Assembly (NCBI GenBank): GCA_014379625.1
Contig: JACMLJ010000095.1
Coordinates: 337,411-401,410, forward strand
Direction: 5' to 3'
Source of the DNA: Ferruginibacter sp.
GTDB taxonomy: Bacteria; Bacteroidota; Bacteroidia; Chitinophagales; Chitinophagaceae
Length of the DNA stretch: 64,000 nt
Shown here: piece by piece, positions 44,093 through 52,743 of the stretch
How the letters are laid out: each line of letters opens with the position of its first letter
Position numbering within the stretch: position 1 is the stretch's first letter
Notes under the pieces: model-generated
What the model was told of the DNA's origin: nothing
Database searches by the model: none
Seen by the model: the letters and a program-made list of their open reading frames with translations, nothing else
Position numbers and translations under genes: made by a program

Positions 44093-44218
44093 TTAGTATC
44101 CCACCAGTCCTTTTTTGCTTGGGCAACCACACTGGTTCTTTTTGGAAGAAGTGCAGCCCGTTAAAAAAATGGATACAATTAACATGAATGATAAAGCGAT
44201 TTTAAAATAGCGTTGCAT
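44093..44218 (-). CDS. Tiny predicted lipoprotein (41 aa)
   Basis: A 41-residue ORF with a complete lipoprotein signal: positive MQRYFK, a hydrophobic core, and the lipobox LTGC (Cys22). The mature part is only about 20 residues and holds the compact motif QCGCPSKKGLVGY. Signal, lipobox and a downstream partner argue against chance. I recall similar short sequences in Chitinophagaceae, but no role is known. It is divergent from the glycosyltransferase at 44273. Confidence 0.65.
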   Translation of the reverse strand: MQRYFKIALSFMLIVSIFLTGCTSSKKNQCGCPSKKGLVGY

Positions 44219-44272
44219 AATATAAGTTTACTAAATTAAACTATTTTCACAAATAATTATTGTATTCTTATA

Positions 44273-45394
44273 ATGATCGACAAAATAATTAACAAATCTT
44301 CAAAAAAAAACTGCATTTTGTTAGTTCCGCTCGATTGGGGACTGGGCCATGCTACCCGTTGTATACCGCTGATCAGGGAATTTGAGGCGAATGGATGTGA
44401 AGTAATTATTGCAGCAGAAAACCCAGTAAAATCGTTGTTGCAACATGAATTTCAACACCTTACATTCATCCCCCTCAAAGGATATGGTATTCGCTATAGT
44501 GTAAAAAGCCATTGGCTGCCCCTCAAAATATTATCCCAGTTGCCACGGATTCTGCACCGTATTTATAAAGAACATAAATGGTTAAAAAAAGTTGTAAAAA
44601 AATATTCCGTAACAGCAATTATTTCAGATAACCGCTTTGGATTGTATCATTCGCACATTCCATCTGTTTATATCACGCACCAGTTATTAATAAAAACAGG
44701 GGGTACTTTTTCCGAAAAAATCGCCCGGCAAATCCATGGCTGGTTTATAAACAAATATACTTTTTGCTGGATACCGGATTTTGAAGGAATGATTAATATT
44801 GGCGGTGAATTATCTCATCCTTCAATATATCCTTCAAATACCAAATTTATAGGATGTTTATCAAGGTTTGAAAAAAAAGCTGGCTTTGAAAAAAACAATG
44901 ACCTTTTGATCATCATTTCGGGCCCCGAACCACAGCGCACGATTTTTGAAGAACTACTGCTTCCCCAACTGCGACAATATAAAGGTAAAACATTGGTGAT
45001 AAGAGGGTTACCCGGTATTGAAGAAAACGATAAAAATGCATTGGGTATAAATACCGCCAACTCCCATCTCGTTATCAAAAATCATCTTTCAGCAAGGGAA
45101 TTAAATGATGAGATTGAGCAATCAGCATTAATTATTAGCAGAAGCGGGTATACTACCATCATGGATTTGATCAAACTTAAGCAAAAAGCTGTGCTGGTGC
45201 CAACCCCGGGTCAAACGGAGCAGGAATACTTAGCCGGGCACTTAATGAAACAGCATTTTTTTTTTACCACAAGGCAGGCAGGATTTATATTAACGGATGT
45301 GTTGAAACAAGCTGCTGAATTTCCTTTTGCCGTTCCTTTTTTTGATATGGATCAGTACAAAAAAGTGGTGTATCAGTTTGTTCAAACCCTGTAA
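44273..45394 (+). CDS. Glycosyltransferase of the MurG/GT28-like fold
   Basis: A 373-residue cytoplasmic enzyme with a two-domain GT-B pattern. The N-terminal domain opens with VPLDWGLGHATRCIPLIREF, the glycine-rich motif of GT28-type enzymes. The C-terminal donor domain has LLIIISGPEPQRTIFE and ALIISRSGYTTIMDLI (Ser-Gly-x-x-Thr loop) and VPTPGQTEQEYLA (Gln/Glu donor contacts). Sugar donor and acceptor are unknown. It ends 31 bp before the acetyltransferase gene, which is likely on the same transcript. Confidence 0.85.
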   Translation: MIDKIINKSSKKNCILLVPLDWGLGHATRCIPLIREFEANGCEVIIAAENPVKSLLQHEFQHLTFIPLKGYGIRYSVKSHWLPLKILSQLPRILHRIYKEHKWLKKVVKKYSVTAIISDNRFGLYHSHIPSVYITHQLLIKTGGTFSEKIARQIHGWFINKYTFCWIPDFEGMINIGGELSHPSIYPSNTKFIGCLSRFEKKAGFEKNNDLLIIISGPEPQRTIFEELLLPQLRQYKGKTLVIRGLPGIEENDKNALGINTANSHLVIKNHLSARELNDEIEQSALIISRSGYTTIMDLIKLKQKAVLVPTPGQTEQEYLAGHLMKQHFFFTTRQAGFILTDVLKQAAEFPFAVPFFDMDQYKKVVYQFVQTL

Positions 45395-45425
45395 AGGTGT
45401 TGTCTTGTCACAAAAAAATAAAAAA

Positions 45426-45890
45426 ATGATTAGTTTTTTTTTGGCTTCGACCGATAATGATTATGAAGCTGCGGGATTATTGTTTAAAGCCTATGCGGCT
45501 TCCATTCAGATTAGCCTGGATTTCCAGCATTTTTCAGATGAACTGGGTGGATTGAAAAAGATGTATGGTGAACCTTACGGAGGTATAATTCTTGCAAAAG
45601 AGCAGGAAGATATAATCGGGTGTGTTGCAATAAGAAAAATAAGCGACCAGGTGGGTGAACTAAAAAGAATGTATATTAAACCCGGGTTTCAAAACAGGGG
45701 TATTGGTAAAATATTATTGGAGAAGGCTATAGAATTAGCTAAGCAATGCAATTATCTTGTGGTAAAATTAGACACTTTAAATTATATGTTGCCGGCAATC
45801 CACTTATATCAACAGGCAGGGTTTTATGAAACGCCTCCCTACTACAATAATCCAATTCCCACAGCTATTTATTTTGAAAAACTTTTATAA
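45426..45890 (+). CDS. GNAT family N-acetyltransferase
   Basis: A 154-residue enzyme. I place the start at 45426 (MISFFLAS); an in-frame ATG at 45327 would run back into the glycosyltransferase gene. The acetyl-CoA site is MYIKPGFQNRGIGKILLEKAI (residues ~75-95), the classic RxxGxG/A motif, followed by VVKLDTLNYMLPAIHLYQQAGF. The acceptor is unknown. Confidence 0.87.
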   Translation: MISFFLASTDNDYEAAGLLFKAYAASIQISLDFQHFSDELGGLKKMYGEPYGGIILAKEQEDIIGCVAIRKISDQVGELKRMYIKPGFQNRGIGKILLEKAIELAKQCNYLVVKLDTLNYMLPAIHLYQQAGFYETPPYYNNPIPTAIYFEKLL

Positions 45891-45932
45891 AATACTAATC
45901 TAAGCCGGCTAATGTTCAACAATTATGATATT

Positions 45933-46469
45933 TCAGGCAAGCTTTGGATAATCAAAAAATAAGAAATCTTTTGCGGCCTTTTTAAAATCTGCCCATTTTT
46001 TTAACCGAACCTGCAGGGCATATATACTGCAGGTAGGCATATTGTCAATTTTTATATCCGTCAGTGTATTTACAAACTCGGTGATCCCCGGGTTATGCGA
46101 AAAGACGGCAACTGTATTAAATGAATCATCCAGGTGTTCAACCACTTCATAAAAATCTTCCGCAGTTGCCTGGTACAGCATCGAAACATAACCGATTGAA
46201 TCCGCTGGTTTATTATATGCTTCGCAGAATAATTCGGCAGTTTTTTTTGCTCTTTTGGCAGGGCTTGATACAAAAGCGTCAACACCGAGTTTTTTATCAA
46301 TGATTCTTTTCGCCATCATTGGCGCATCCTTTTTTCCACGGTCGTTCAGGGGACGTTCAAAATCGTTAAGTGTCCCAATATCCCAACTACTTTTTGCATG
46401 ACGGACTACGAGGAGTATTTTGCATCCATCCTCCTGGGTGACGGGCAATTTTTGCTTCTTGTCATTCAT
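45933..46469 (-). CDS. sixA: Histidine phosphatase, SixA-like
   Basis: A 178-residue member of the histidine phosphatase branch. The phospho-acceptor His lies in VVRHAKSSWD (residues ~21-30), with the arginine of RPLNDRG and the second His in FSHNPGIT. SixA removes phosphate from phosphohistidine on signalling or phosphotransfer proteins. Substrate assignment is inferred from similarity. It stands alone. Confidence 0.85.
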   Translation of the reverse strand: MNDKKQKLPVTQEDGCKILLVVRHAKSSWDIGTLNDFERPLNDRGKKDAPMMAKRIIDKKLGVDAFVSSPAKRAKKTAELFCEAYNKPADSIGYVSMLYQATAEDFYEVVEHLDDSFNTVAVFSHNPGITEFVNTLTDIKIDNMPTCSIYALQVRLKKWADFKKAAKDFLFFDYPKLA

Positions 46470-46602
46470 TTGACAAAAGTAATTTTATTTATCAAAGTGT
46501 TTAAACAATATGGGATTGATTTTTCGGACCAATATAGTGTTCCTTTTCCTGGTTGAACGAACAATACTAAATGATGAATCATCGGTTTAACCACAGCATT
46601 GC

Positions 46603-48450
46603 CTAATAACCTCTTACATTCTTACCTTCCATATAGTTCATAAATGCCTTATTACAAACGCGGTTTCCCCCGGGGGTCGGATAATTTCCTGTGAAATACC
46701 AATCGCCGGTATTGGTAGGACATGCCAAATGTAAGGTTTCAATGGTTTGGTAAATTACTTTTACCGGGATAGTGATTTCTTTAGGGGTAATCAGTTGTGC
46801 GATTTTATCTGACATATCTTCTAACGAAAATGATTTGTACAGTTTCCTCACTACGTTTTCTGTATGCAATTGGTTATTACGCTGCAATTCCTGGCACTTT
46901 GTTAACAATTCGGTCAATAGATCTTCCTGCTTTGTTTCATGTATTAATTCAATCACTGCCCTGAAGGCGATAAAATCTCCCATTTTGCTCATGTCAATTC
47001 CATAGCAATCCGGGTAGCGAATCTGCGGAGCAGATGAAACAATAATAATTTTTTTAGGTTCTAACCTGGCCAGCATCCGGATGATACTTTCCCTTAAGGT
47101 GGTTCCTCTTACAATAGAGTCATCAATAACTACGAGGGTATCAATATCCTTACGTACAGTGCCATAAGTAATATCATAAACGTGCTGCACCATTTCGTTC
47201 CTGCTACTGTCTTCTGTAATAAAGGTCCGCAGCTTTACATCTTTGATGGCGATTTTTTCAAACCTGATTTTCCGGCTAATCATTTCCGATAATTTCGCTT
47301 CATCAAAATCATTGCCCCAGCTTAAAATACGTTCTACTTTGCGTTTTTTAAGATAATCATCAGCTCCCTGCAAAAGGCCATAAAAGGCGGTTTCAGCAGT
47401 ATTGGGAATAAAGGAAAAAATGGTATTCTTTAAATCATTATCTATTGCTTTTAAAACAGGTTCACTTAAATACCTGCCAAGCGCCTTCCTTTCGTTATAT
47501 ATTTTTTCATCACTGCCCCGACTAAAATAAATACGTTCAAAACTGCATGCTTTTCGTTCCTTAGCCGCTACAATTTGCTCAATATGGTAATTACCATCCG
47601 CATCTACCACCAGGGCAGATCCCGGCATGAGTTCCTGCACTTCATTTTCGCCAACATTAAAGGCGGTTCTTATGGCGGCCCTTTCACTTGCAGCTACTAT
47701 TACATCATCGTTTACATAATAATAAGAAGGCCGGATACCATGTGCATCCCTCATTACAAATGCACTTCCGTTTCCTACCAGGCCGCAAAAATTAAATCCC
47801 CCGTCAAATAGGGGGACCGCTTTTTTCAAAACCTTCACAATATCCAACCGGCCGGGAAAGGCTTCATCTGCTTTCACCAGGAAGTGATGCAATACTTCCA
47901 TCATCGCCGCAAGGTCACTTTGCCGCTGAAATACGCCGGGATCAATATTAATAAGCCCAAATAATTCTTCGGTATTTACCAGGTTGAAATTGCCCGCCAA
48001 AGCCAGGTTTCTTGAAGGTATGGTATCTCTTTTTATAAAAGGATGGCAAAATTCAACGTTGTTTTTTCCCTGAGTACCATACCGCAAATGGCCCAGTAAT
48101 AATTCCCCCAGGTAATTTACATGTCCCTTCATAAGGCCGGGATGGTTTTTAATATCCGGCTGGTATTTTTCTATTTCTTCTATTTCTTTTCCTATCTGGA
48201 AAAAAAGATCCGCGATGGGTTGATTGGCACTGCTGCGGAGGCGGTGTAAAAAAGGATAACCAGGCTCAACATTCAGTTTTACAGTGGCAATACCGGCGCC
48301 ATCCTGGCCGCGGTTATGCTGCTTTTCCATCAATAAATACAACTTATTGAGTCCGTACAATACTGTTCCATACTGTTGCTGATAATAACTGAAGGGTTTG
48401 CGAAGGCGGATGAAGGCGAGGCCACACTCGTGTTTGATTTCGTCGCTCAT
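46603..48450 (-). CDS. Long PurF-like amidophosphoribosyltransferase
   Basis: A 615-residue enzyme. The glutaminase nucleophile is Cys9 in KHECGLAFIRL, so an 8-residue propeptide would have to be removed. The NRGQDGAGIA block is typical of PurF. The C-terminal PRPP domain has VVIDDSIVRGTTLRE (residues ~440-455). It would make 5-phosphoribosylamine at the first step of purine synthesis. Classical PurF is near 500 residues; this ~615-residue form is common in Bacteroidota beside a shorter PurF, so it may be a paralogue with a changed role. Confidence 0.85.
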   Translation of the reverse strand: MSDEIKHECGLAFIRLRKPFSYYQQQYGTVLYGLNKLYLLMEKQHNRGQDGAGIATVKLNVEPGYPFLHRLRSSANQPIADLFFQIGKEIEEIEKYQPDIKNHPGLMKGHVNYLGELLLGHLRYGTQGKNNVEFCHPFIKRDTIPSRNLALAGNFNLVNTEELFGLINIDPGVFQRQSDLAAMMEVLHHFLVKADEAFPGRLDIVKVLKKAVPLFDGGFNFCGLVGNGSAFVMRDAHGIRPSYYYVNDDVIVAASERAAIRTAFNVGENEVQELMPGSALVVDADGNYHIEQIVAAKERKACSFERIYFSRGSDEKIYNERKALGRYLSEPVLKAIDNDLKNTIFSFIPNTAETAFYGLLQGADDYLKKRKVERILSWGNDFDEAKLSEMISRKIRFEKIAIKDVKLRTFITEDSSRNEMVQHVYDITYGTVRKDIDTLVVIDDSIVRGTTLRESIIRMLARLEPKKIIIVSSAPQIRYPDCYGIDMSKMGDFIAFRAVIELIHETKQEDLLTELLTKCQELQRNNQLHTENVVRKLYKSFSLEDMSDKIAQLITPKEITIPVKVIYQTIETLHLACPTNTGDWYFTGNYPTPGGNRVCNKAFMNYMEGKNVRGY

Positions 48451-48485
48451 GAAGTAAAATAAGGTGCAAAGTTACAGGATTGTAA

Positions 48486-48513
48486 ACTAAAAATCCCGGC
48501 CAGGGGCCGGGAT
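48486..48513 (-). terminator. Terminator after the beta-barrel gene at 48536
   Basis: A perfect 9-bp stem, ATCCCGGCC and GGCCGGGAT around a 3-nt loop, followed on the minus strand by TTTTTAG. It lies 23 bp past the stop codon. Confidence 0.92.
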
Positions 48514-48535
48514 AGTATATTAATTTAATTTAACA

Positions 48536-49255
48536 TTATAGTCCGCTAATACAAAGGCCTATTTGATAAGGCCGTATAGTGGGCCCGGCCACATCTTTAA
48601 GTAATGAAGTGATTGAATAAGCACCAAACAAAGAAAAATTTCCAATACCTACCCTTGCAGTTCCTGCCAAACGGGTACCATTAAAAAATGCTTTTTTACT
48701 TTCTTTTTCGGTAAAACTATTAATGGTGGTATTGCTTTTATTTTGTAATGTTTTACCCTTGGTATGGGTATTGAGCATCGTACCTACTTTAACCCCCACC
48801 GCTATTTTCCAGCTTTTCTTTTCATTTACCGGGTCAAAAGTGTACCGGAGTTCAATGGGTACCTCTGCGAAAGTAGTTGCTAACTTATACTTTTTATAAT
48901 GATCTGTGGAATCGAGGTTTCTAAAAGGAAGAAGTGTACCGGATGATTTTACATCCACGGAAGTGTTTTTAAAAAATATGCTGCTATGGCTAACAGCCAG
49001 GCCCAATGCCACACTCCAGCGCGGATCACCTTTAAAAGGTTTATTCATCATTATGGCGATATTAAGACCACGCGAAAAGCCCTTCATCCTGTTTTTTATA
49101 CTATCCGGAGCACCTGCCCAGTTATCCTTACTAATCTGAATCATAAAATGGTCACCGGCCCGATCAATATTTAATTTACTCCAATCTTTTTTCTTTTGAC
49201 CAAACGCAGTACTGATTAATGCAACTGCTACAAATACGGACAATATTTTCTTCAT
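48536..49255 (-). CDS. Outer-membrane beta-barrel protein
   Basis: A 239-residue exported protein with a signal peptide ending near TAFGQ. The mature sequence alternates hydrophobic and polar strands (RWSVALGLAVSHSSIFF, FAEVPIELRYTF, KIAVGVKVGTML, LAGTARVGIGNFSLFGAYSI) and ends in RPYQIGLCISGL. This is a barrel of the PorT/OmpW-like type. No partner is evident. It is followed by a strong terminator. Confidence 0.78.
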   Translation of the reverse strand: MKKILSVFVAVALISTAFGQKKKDWSKLNIDRAGDHFMIQISKDNWAGAPDSIKNRMKGFSRGLNIAIMMNKPFKGDPRWSVALGLAVSHSSIFFKNTSVDVKSSGTLLPFRNLDSTDHYKKYKLATTFAEVPIELRYTFDPVNEKKSWKIAVGVKVGTMLNTHTKGKTLQNKSNTTINSFTEKESKKAFFNGTRLAGTARVGIGNFSLFGAYSITSLLKDVAGPTIRPYQIGLCISGL

Positions 49256-49322
49256 ATTTAATCTTGAATGTGCAAAATAACGGCAAATAATTTAATGAAG
49301 CGTTAAATTGATTGTCTTTGGT

Positions 49323-49330
49323 TATATTTG
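49323..49330 (+). promoter_or_regulatory. Putative -7 element of the CAU tRNA
   Basis: TATATTTG matches the phylum -7 consensus exactly and lies 32 bp before the tRNA. No clear TTTG sits at the usual -33 distance. Confidence 0.5.
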
Positions 49331-49361
49331 CATCCTCATTCTGCAAAATAATCAGCAGAAA

Positions 49362-49435
49362 GGGCCTATAGCTCAGTTGGTTAGAGCACCTGACTCATAA
49401 TCAGGTGGTCCCTGGTTCGAGCCCAGGTGGGCCCA
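49362..49435 (+). tRNA. tRNA with CAU anticodon (Ile2 or elongator Met)
   Basis: A 74-nt cloverleaf. Acceptor GGGCCTA pairs with TGGGCCC, the D loop is GCTCAGTTGGTTAGAGC, the anticodon stem is CCTGA/TCAGG with loop CTCATAA (CAT at 49396-49398), and the T arm is CCTGG/CCAGG with GTTCGAGC. CCA is not encoded. The fold lacks initiator-tRNA features. The GGGCC acceptor resembles tRNA-Ile, so lysidine-modified Ile2 is favoured, but elongator Met cannot be excluded. Confidence 0.95.
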
Positions 49436-49445
49436 CGTAAAAATA

Positions 49446-49480
49446 AAGCAGTTGTGATTTTTGTCATGACTGCTTTTTTG
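49446..49480 (+). terminator. Terminator after the CAU tRNA
   Basis: AAAGCAGT and ACTGCTTT, extended by TGTGA/TCATG with G-U pairs, form a stem of about 13 bp followed by a T-run. It lies about 10 bp past the tRNA. Confidence 0.85.
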
Positions 49481-49524
49481 TTATTTGCACAAATTTTTAC
49501 AAAAAGGTAAAAGACCGTATTTGA

Positions 49525-49991
49525 TTATTTATTTTTTTGCCCTTTGATATTTTTCGTCAGGAGCGCTGCGGTTCTGGCTTTCAGCTCGATGGTATGTTGA
49601 GGGGAACCCAGTATCAAAAGACTTTTTTCCGCTGCTACCGTAAGTGTTGCGCCAGTTTGGATCTGCTGGGTAATATCCAGTATGCAATTGCCGTTTATAG
49701 TGATGGAATAACCTGATGGAAGGTTTGCCGGCGGTATTTTGCCCCCCACTCCAATTAGCAAGATTGCTCAAGTTGCCACTGCCTTTAAAACTTCAGTTAC
49801 CCAAAGCCTGTGTAATTAACCTGATCGGTTGCAATAGAAAATAATTTATTATTAACTATTAACAGGTTATTTGGATAGGCGCTCCCGTTTAGGCCGGTAT
49901 TGATCTCTTTTACCCTTTCAATATCCTGGGCGTAAGGTGCCATAATAATAATAAATAGTTAAATGCAAGGGATAATTAAGCGCTTGTTCAT
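49525..49991 (-). pseudogene. Broken surface/secreted protein gene (ELWxxDGT-like repeat remnant)
   Basis: The minus strand starts MNKRLIIPCI, then an in-frame TAA interrupts a signal peptide (LFIIIMAPYAQ). The following DIERVKEINTGLNGSAYPNNLLIVNNKLFSIATDQVN matches the repeat of secreted ELWxxDGT-type proteins, but is cut short by a stop. The last ~75 codons (PPANLPSGYSITINGNCIL, GATLTVAAEKSLLILG) continue in another frame; a run of six G (6 C on the plus strand near 49742) is probably a +1 frameshift, since five would join NWSGGKIPPANLPSG. The gene is therefore nonsense-mutated, deleted and frameshifted. Confidence 0.6.
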
Positions 49992-50236
49992 ACGGGGTTT
50001 TTTATAAAATAGTTGTAAGCTATTTTATAAACTAAATACTATCACCGCCCAGTTAGCAGATGGCATTATTGCTCTATTAACTGGACATTTTTTACTTTCT
50101 TTCCGGGTAAATTTTTCTGCGGGCAAGGTACCGACAGGTGGCCAGACCAGGGATGCAAAAAAATAATTCCGTTAACTTGCATCGGCAGTTCAGAAGGTTA
50201 TAATAAATAAATGAATCAAATAAAAAAATTTAAACA

Positions 50237-50950
50237 ATGAATACCCTCACCAATAAAGTAGCTTATATTACCGGCGGGAGCAAAGGCATTGGCTTTGGTG
50301 TCGCGAAAACCTTACTGGATAACGGTATGAAAGTAGCCATCACCAGCAGAACCCTTGCCGCTGCCCGACAGGCTGCTGCTTTATTAAGCGATGATCCATC
50401 TAATGTATTAGCGCTGGAATCTGATGTGAGTTCGCTGGCTGCAGAAACCAGCGCGATCCAGGCAACGGTTGCGCATTTCGGGCAAATGGATGTATTGGTT
50501 GCCAATGCAGGGGTAGGGCATTTTGCCAATATTGAAACCTTAACGGAACAGGAATGGAAAGATACCATTGAGACCAATCTCACCGGTGTTTTCAATAGCG
50601 TAAAAGCGGGCCTGGATACATTAAAACAGTCGAAAGGATATATCATTACTATCGCCAGCCTGGCAGGTACCAACTTTTTTGAAAATGGCGCCGCCTATAA
50701 TGCGAGTAAATTTGGACTCGTTGGTTTTTCGCAGGCGATCATGCTTGATTTGCGGAAATACGGAATAAAAGTTTCTACCATTATGCCGGGTTCCGTTGCT
50801 ACTCATTTTAATAACCATGTTCCCAACGACGCAGATGACTGGAAGATACAACCGGAAGATATCGGCGAACTGGTGGCAGGCCTTTTAAAAATGAACCCAC
50901 GCACATTGCCCAGTAAGATAGAAGTAAGGCCATCTTTACCGGGTAAGTAA
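50237..50950 (+). CDS. Short-chain dehydrogenase/reductase
   Basis: A 237-residue NAD(P)-dependent oxidoreductase. The cofactor motif is YITGGSKGIGFGVAKTL, the NAG motif is VLVANAG, and the catalytic YNASKFG includes Tyr and Lys. The substrate is unknown. It is distinct from fabG at 22584 and less typical of FabG. A long empty stretch follows. Confidence 0.92.
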   Translation: MNTLTNKVAYITGGSKGIGFGVAKTLLDNGMKVAITSRTLAAARQAAALLSDDPSNVLALESDVSSLAAETSAIQATVAHFGQMDVLVANAGVGHFANIETLTEQEWKDTIETNLTGVFNSVKAGLDTLKQSKGYIITIASLAGTNFFENGAAYNASKFGLVGFSQAIMLDLRKYGIKVSTIMPGSVATHFNNHVPNDADDWKIQPEDIGELVAGLLKMNPRTLPSKIEVRPSLPGK

Positions 50951-51597
50951 AGTTTCGTTTAGCGTTACTATCCCGATTATTTTTACAGATGCGACCAACC
51001 GTAATAGCAAATACGGCCCGGCCTGCTTTGGCTCTTTAAGAAAACCCTGTTGGGGAAAAAAAGATTTACCTGGCCCATAAACTGGGATGCGGTTAGAAGT
51101 CTAAAAATTACCCTGCCAGGTTATGATTGAATTTATTAATTAAACATACCCGTAATTTCTTCTTTGCTCAGTCCGTTTGAAATTTTTGAAATGCTGATCT
51201 GTATTTAGTTTCGCTCCATCATCTACTGCACATGAGAAATAAAACCCAGTTTTCTACCCCCGTCCTGTAAACATTTCAGGTTTGCTATTGCAATACTTAA
51301 AGTAGCACGGTTCAGCGATCCAATAAGGACTTGCCTAGTTATTAAAAATGGGTAGGTTCTCCGGCAAAAAATTGCGAGTGATGAATACTGCTCTTTTTAA
51401 AGCGCCGTAAATATCAAAAACTTAATAAAAATTGCTGTTTAACTTGTCTCAAAATCAGTTATTTGGCTGGATAAGGTTTCCTGCATTAATAGGGATACGA
51501 TAAACAAGTTGCATCTTTATAAGATGCCCATAAATATTCCTTATTTGTTCCCGGACATTTTTGAGAAAACCGGCTTATTTTCGCCCTTTAAATTTTT
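50951..51597. other. Long intergenic region, possibly with a gene remnant
   Basis: About 650 bases. A minus-strand frame near 51140-51205 reads ISKISNGLSKEEITGMF before a stop, resembling the C-terminal end of Rpn/PD-(D/E)XK nuclease-type proteins, but frames around it are broken and the match is too short to call. A weak promoter for the HAD gene is expected near 51550. Confidence 0.4.
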
Positions 51598-52212
51598 ATG
51601 AAAAAAATAAAGAATATCATCTTCGATCTGGGTGGCGTATTGCTAAATATTGACTACCACAAAACATCGGGTGCATTTAAAATGCTGGGTGTTCAGCAAT
51701 TTGACGAACTATACTCCCAGGCAAATGCAAACCTTTTATTTGAGGCATTGGAAACCGGGAATATTTCGGAAGAAGGTTTTTATCAGTCTTTACAGCAGTA
51801 TTGCAGGCCGGGTACCGACTGGCAACAAATGCAAACCGCCTGGAACGCCATTTTACTGGATTTTAGAATGGAAAGCCTCGCTGTACTGGACGTCCTAAAA
51901 GATAACTACAAGCTGTTTCTTTTAAGTAATACCAATAGCATACACCTCACGGCCTTTAATCAGATACTTCGGGAACAGACTGGTAAAACTTCGCTTGATG
52001 GCTATTTTATTAAAAGTTATTACTCCCATATTATACGGATGCGTAAGCCCTATGCAACAACCTACCAGTGGGTATTAAATGACGGTAATATGGTTGCAGC
52101 CGAAACGCTTTTTATCGATGATTCCATTAATAATATAAAAGGGGCAAATGAAGCAGGAATAAATACCCACCTTTTAACGCCAACCGAAAATCTGTCTGAT
52201 TTACAGTTTTAA
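51598..52212 (+). CDS. HAD superfamily hydrolase, subfamily IA
   Basis: A 204-residue phosphatase-like protein. Motif I is FDLGGVLLNIDY (Asp10; second Asp replaced by Gly as in the YihX/glucose-1-phosphatase-like branch), motif II is LLSNTNSIH, Lys in RMRKPYATTYQWV, and motif IV is FIDDSINNIKGA. The Gly after motif I is characteristic of DLGGVL-type enzymes. The substrate cannot be told. It is flanked by an empty region and DUF4834. Confidence 0.92.
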   Translation: MKKIKNIIFDLGGVLLNIDYHKTSGAFKMLGVQQFDELYSQANANLLFEALETGNISEEGFYQSLQQYCRPGTDWQQMQTAWNAILLDFRMESLAVLDVLKDNYKLFLLSNTNSIHLTAFNQILREQTGKTSLDGYFIKSYYSHIIRMRKPYATTYQWVLNDGNMVAAETLFIDDSINNIKGANEAGINTHLLTPTENLSDLQF

Positions 52213-52311
52213 TGGTGTCCCGTGCCGGGTACTGAACTGATTTGATAAACCGTTGAAAATTTTCTACCGCGGTTGCGATTAATTTACATTTAAACTTTAA
52301 TGACCGGGGAA

Positions 52312-52566
52312 TTATTTAACCTCTTCAAATTCAATATAATCATCATTCTTTCCTGAAGGGGTAGCTGCTGCCTTTGTAGTGGAATTAAAACCAGGTGCAG
52401 CTGTTTTTTGTTGTTGGTTCATTTTCTCCTGCATTTGGGCACTCATGTCACCAAATTGCTTTTTTACCTGCCGGGTAGTTTTTACCACAGGAATAATGAA
52501 ATCGAAAATTAATTTATATAGAAGATAGAGTGCAAATAACTCAAACGCCAATCTGAAAATGTTCAT
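52312..52566 (-). CDS. DUF4834 family small membrane protein
   Basis: An 84-residue protein. One N-terminal membrane helix (FRLAFELFALYLLYKLIFDFII) is followed by a basic, Gln/Lys/Asn-rich cytoplasmic tail ending in DDYIEFEEVK. This is the pattern of DUF4834, known only from Bacteroidota. Function is unknown. It is divergent from rimP. Confidence 0.85.
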   Translation of the reverse strand: MNIFRLAFELFALYLLYKLIFDFIIPVVKTTRQVKKQFGDMSAQMQEKMNQQQKTAAPGFNSTTKAAATPSGKNDDYIEFEEVK

Positions 52567-52656
52567 AATGTAAAGGTATAAATCAAATAAAAATAAACCT
52601 GATAAAAATGAAGGATAATTGTTAAATAGTTAAGTTATTGCCTTCAGTTTTACAAT

Positions 52657-52688
52657 TTTGGCGGTTTATCATTACTTACCTATATTTG
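52657..52688 (+). promoter_or_regulatory. Promoter of the rimP-nusA-infB operon
   Basis: TTTG (52657-52660), a 20-bp spacer, and TATATTTG (52681-52688), a full match to the phylum -7 consensus. Transcription would start near 52695, just before the hairpin at 52710. Confidence 0.8.
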
Positions 52689-52709
52689 CACACGGAAAAT
52701 GAAGCAAAT

Positions 52710-52743
52710 GAAGGGAACGACACCGTTCCCTTCTTCTTTTTTT
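52710..52743 (+). promoter_or_regulatory. Attenuator-like terminator hairpin in the rimP leader
   Basis: GAAGGGAACG and CGTTCCCTTC form a perfect 10-bp stem with loop ACAC, followed by TTCTTTTTTT, and the rimP ATG comes at once (52744). This is a textbook intrinsic terminator between promoter and operon. An in-frame ATG at 52699 could start a leader reading through the hairpin. The likely role is conditional termination of the operon, which includes the termination factor NusA. Confidence 0.8.

Noticed and set aside
51140..51205. Fragment ISKISNGLSKEEITGMF resembling the end of an Rpn-type nuclease
   Set aside because: The match is too short and the flanking frames are closed, so no gene can be assigned.
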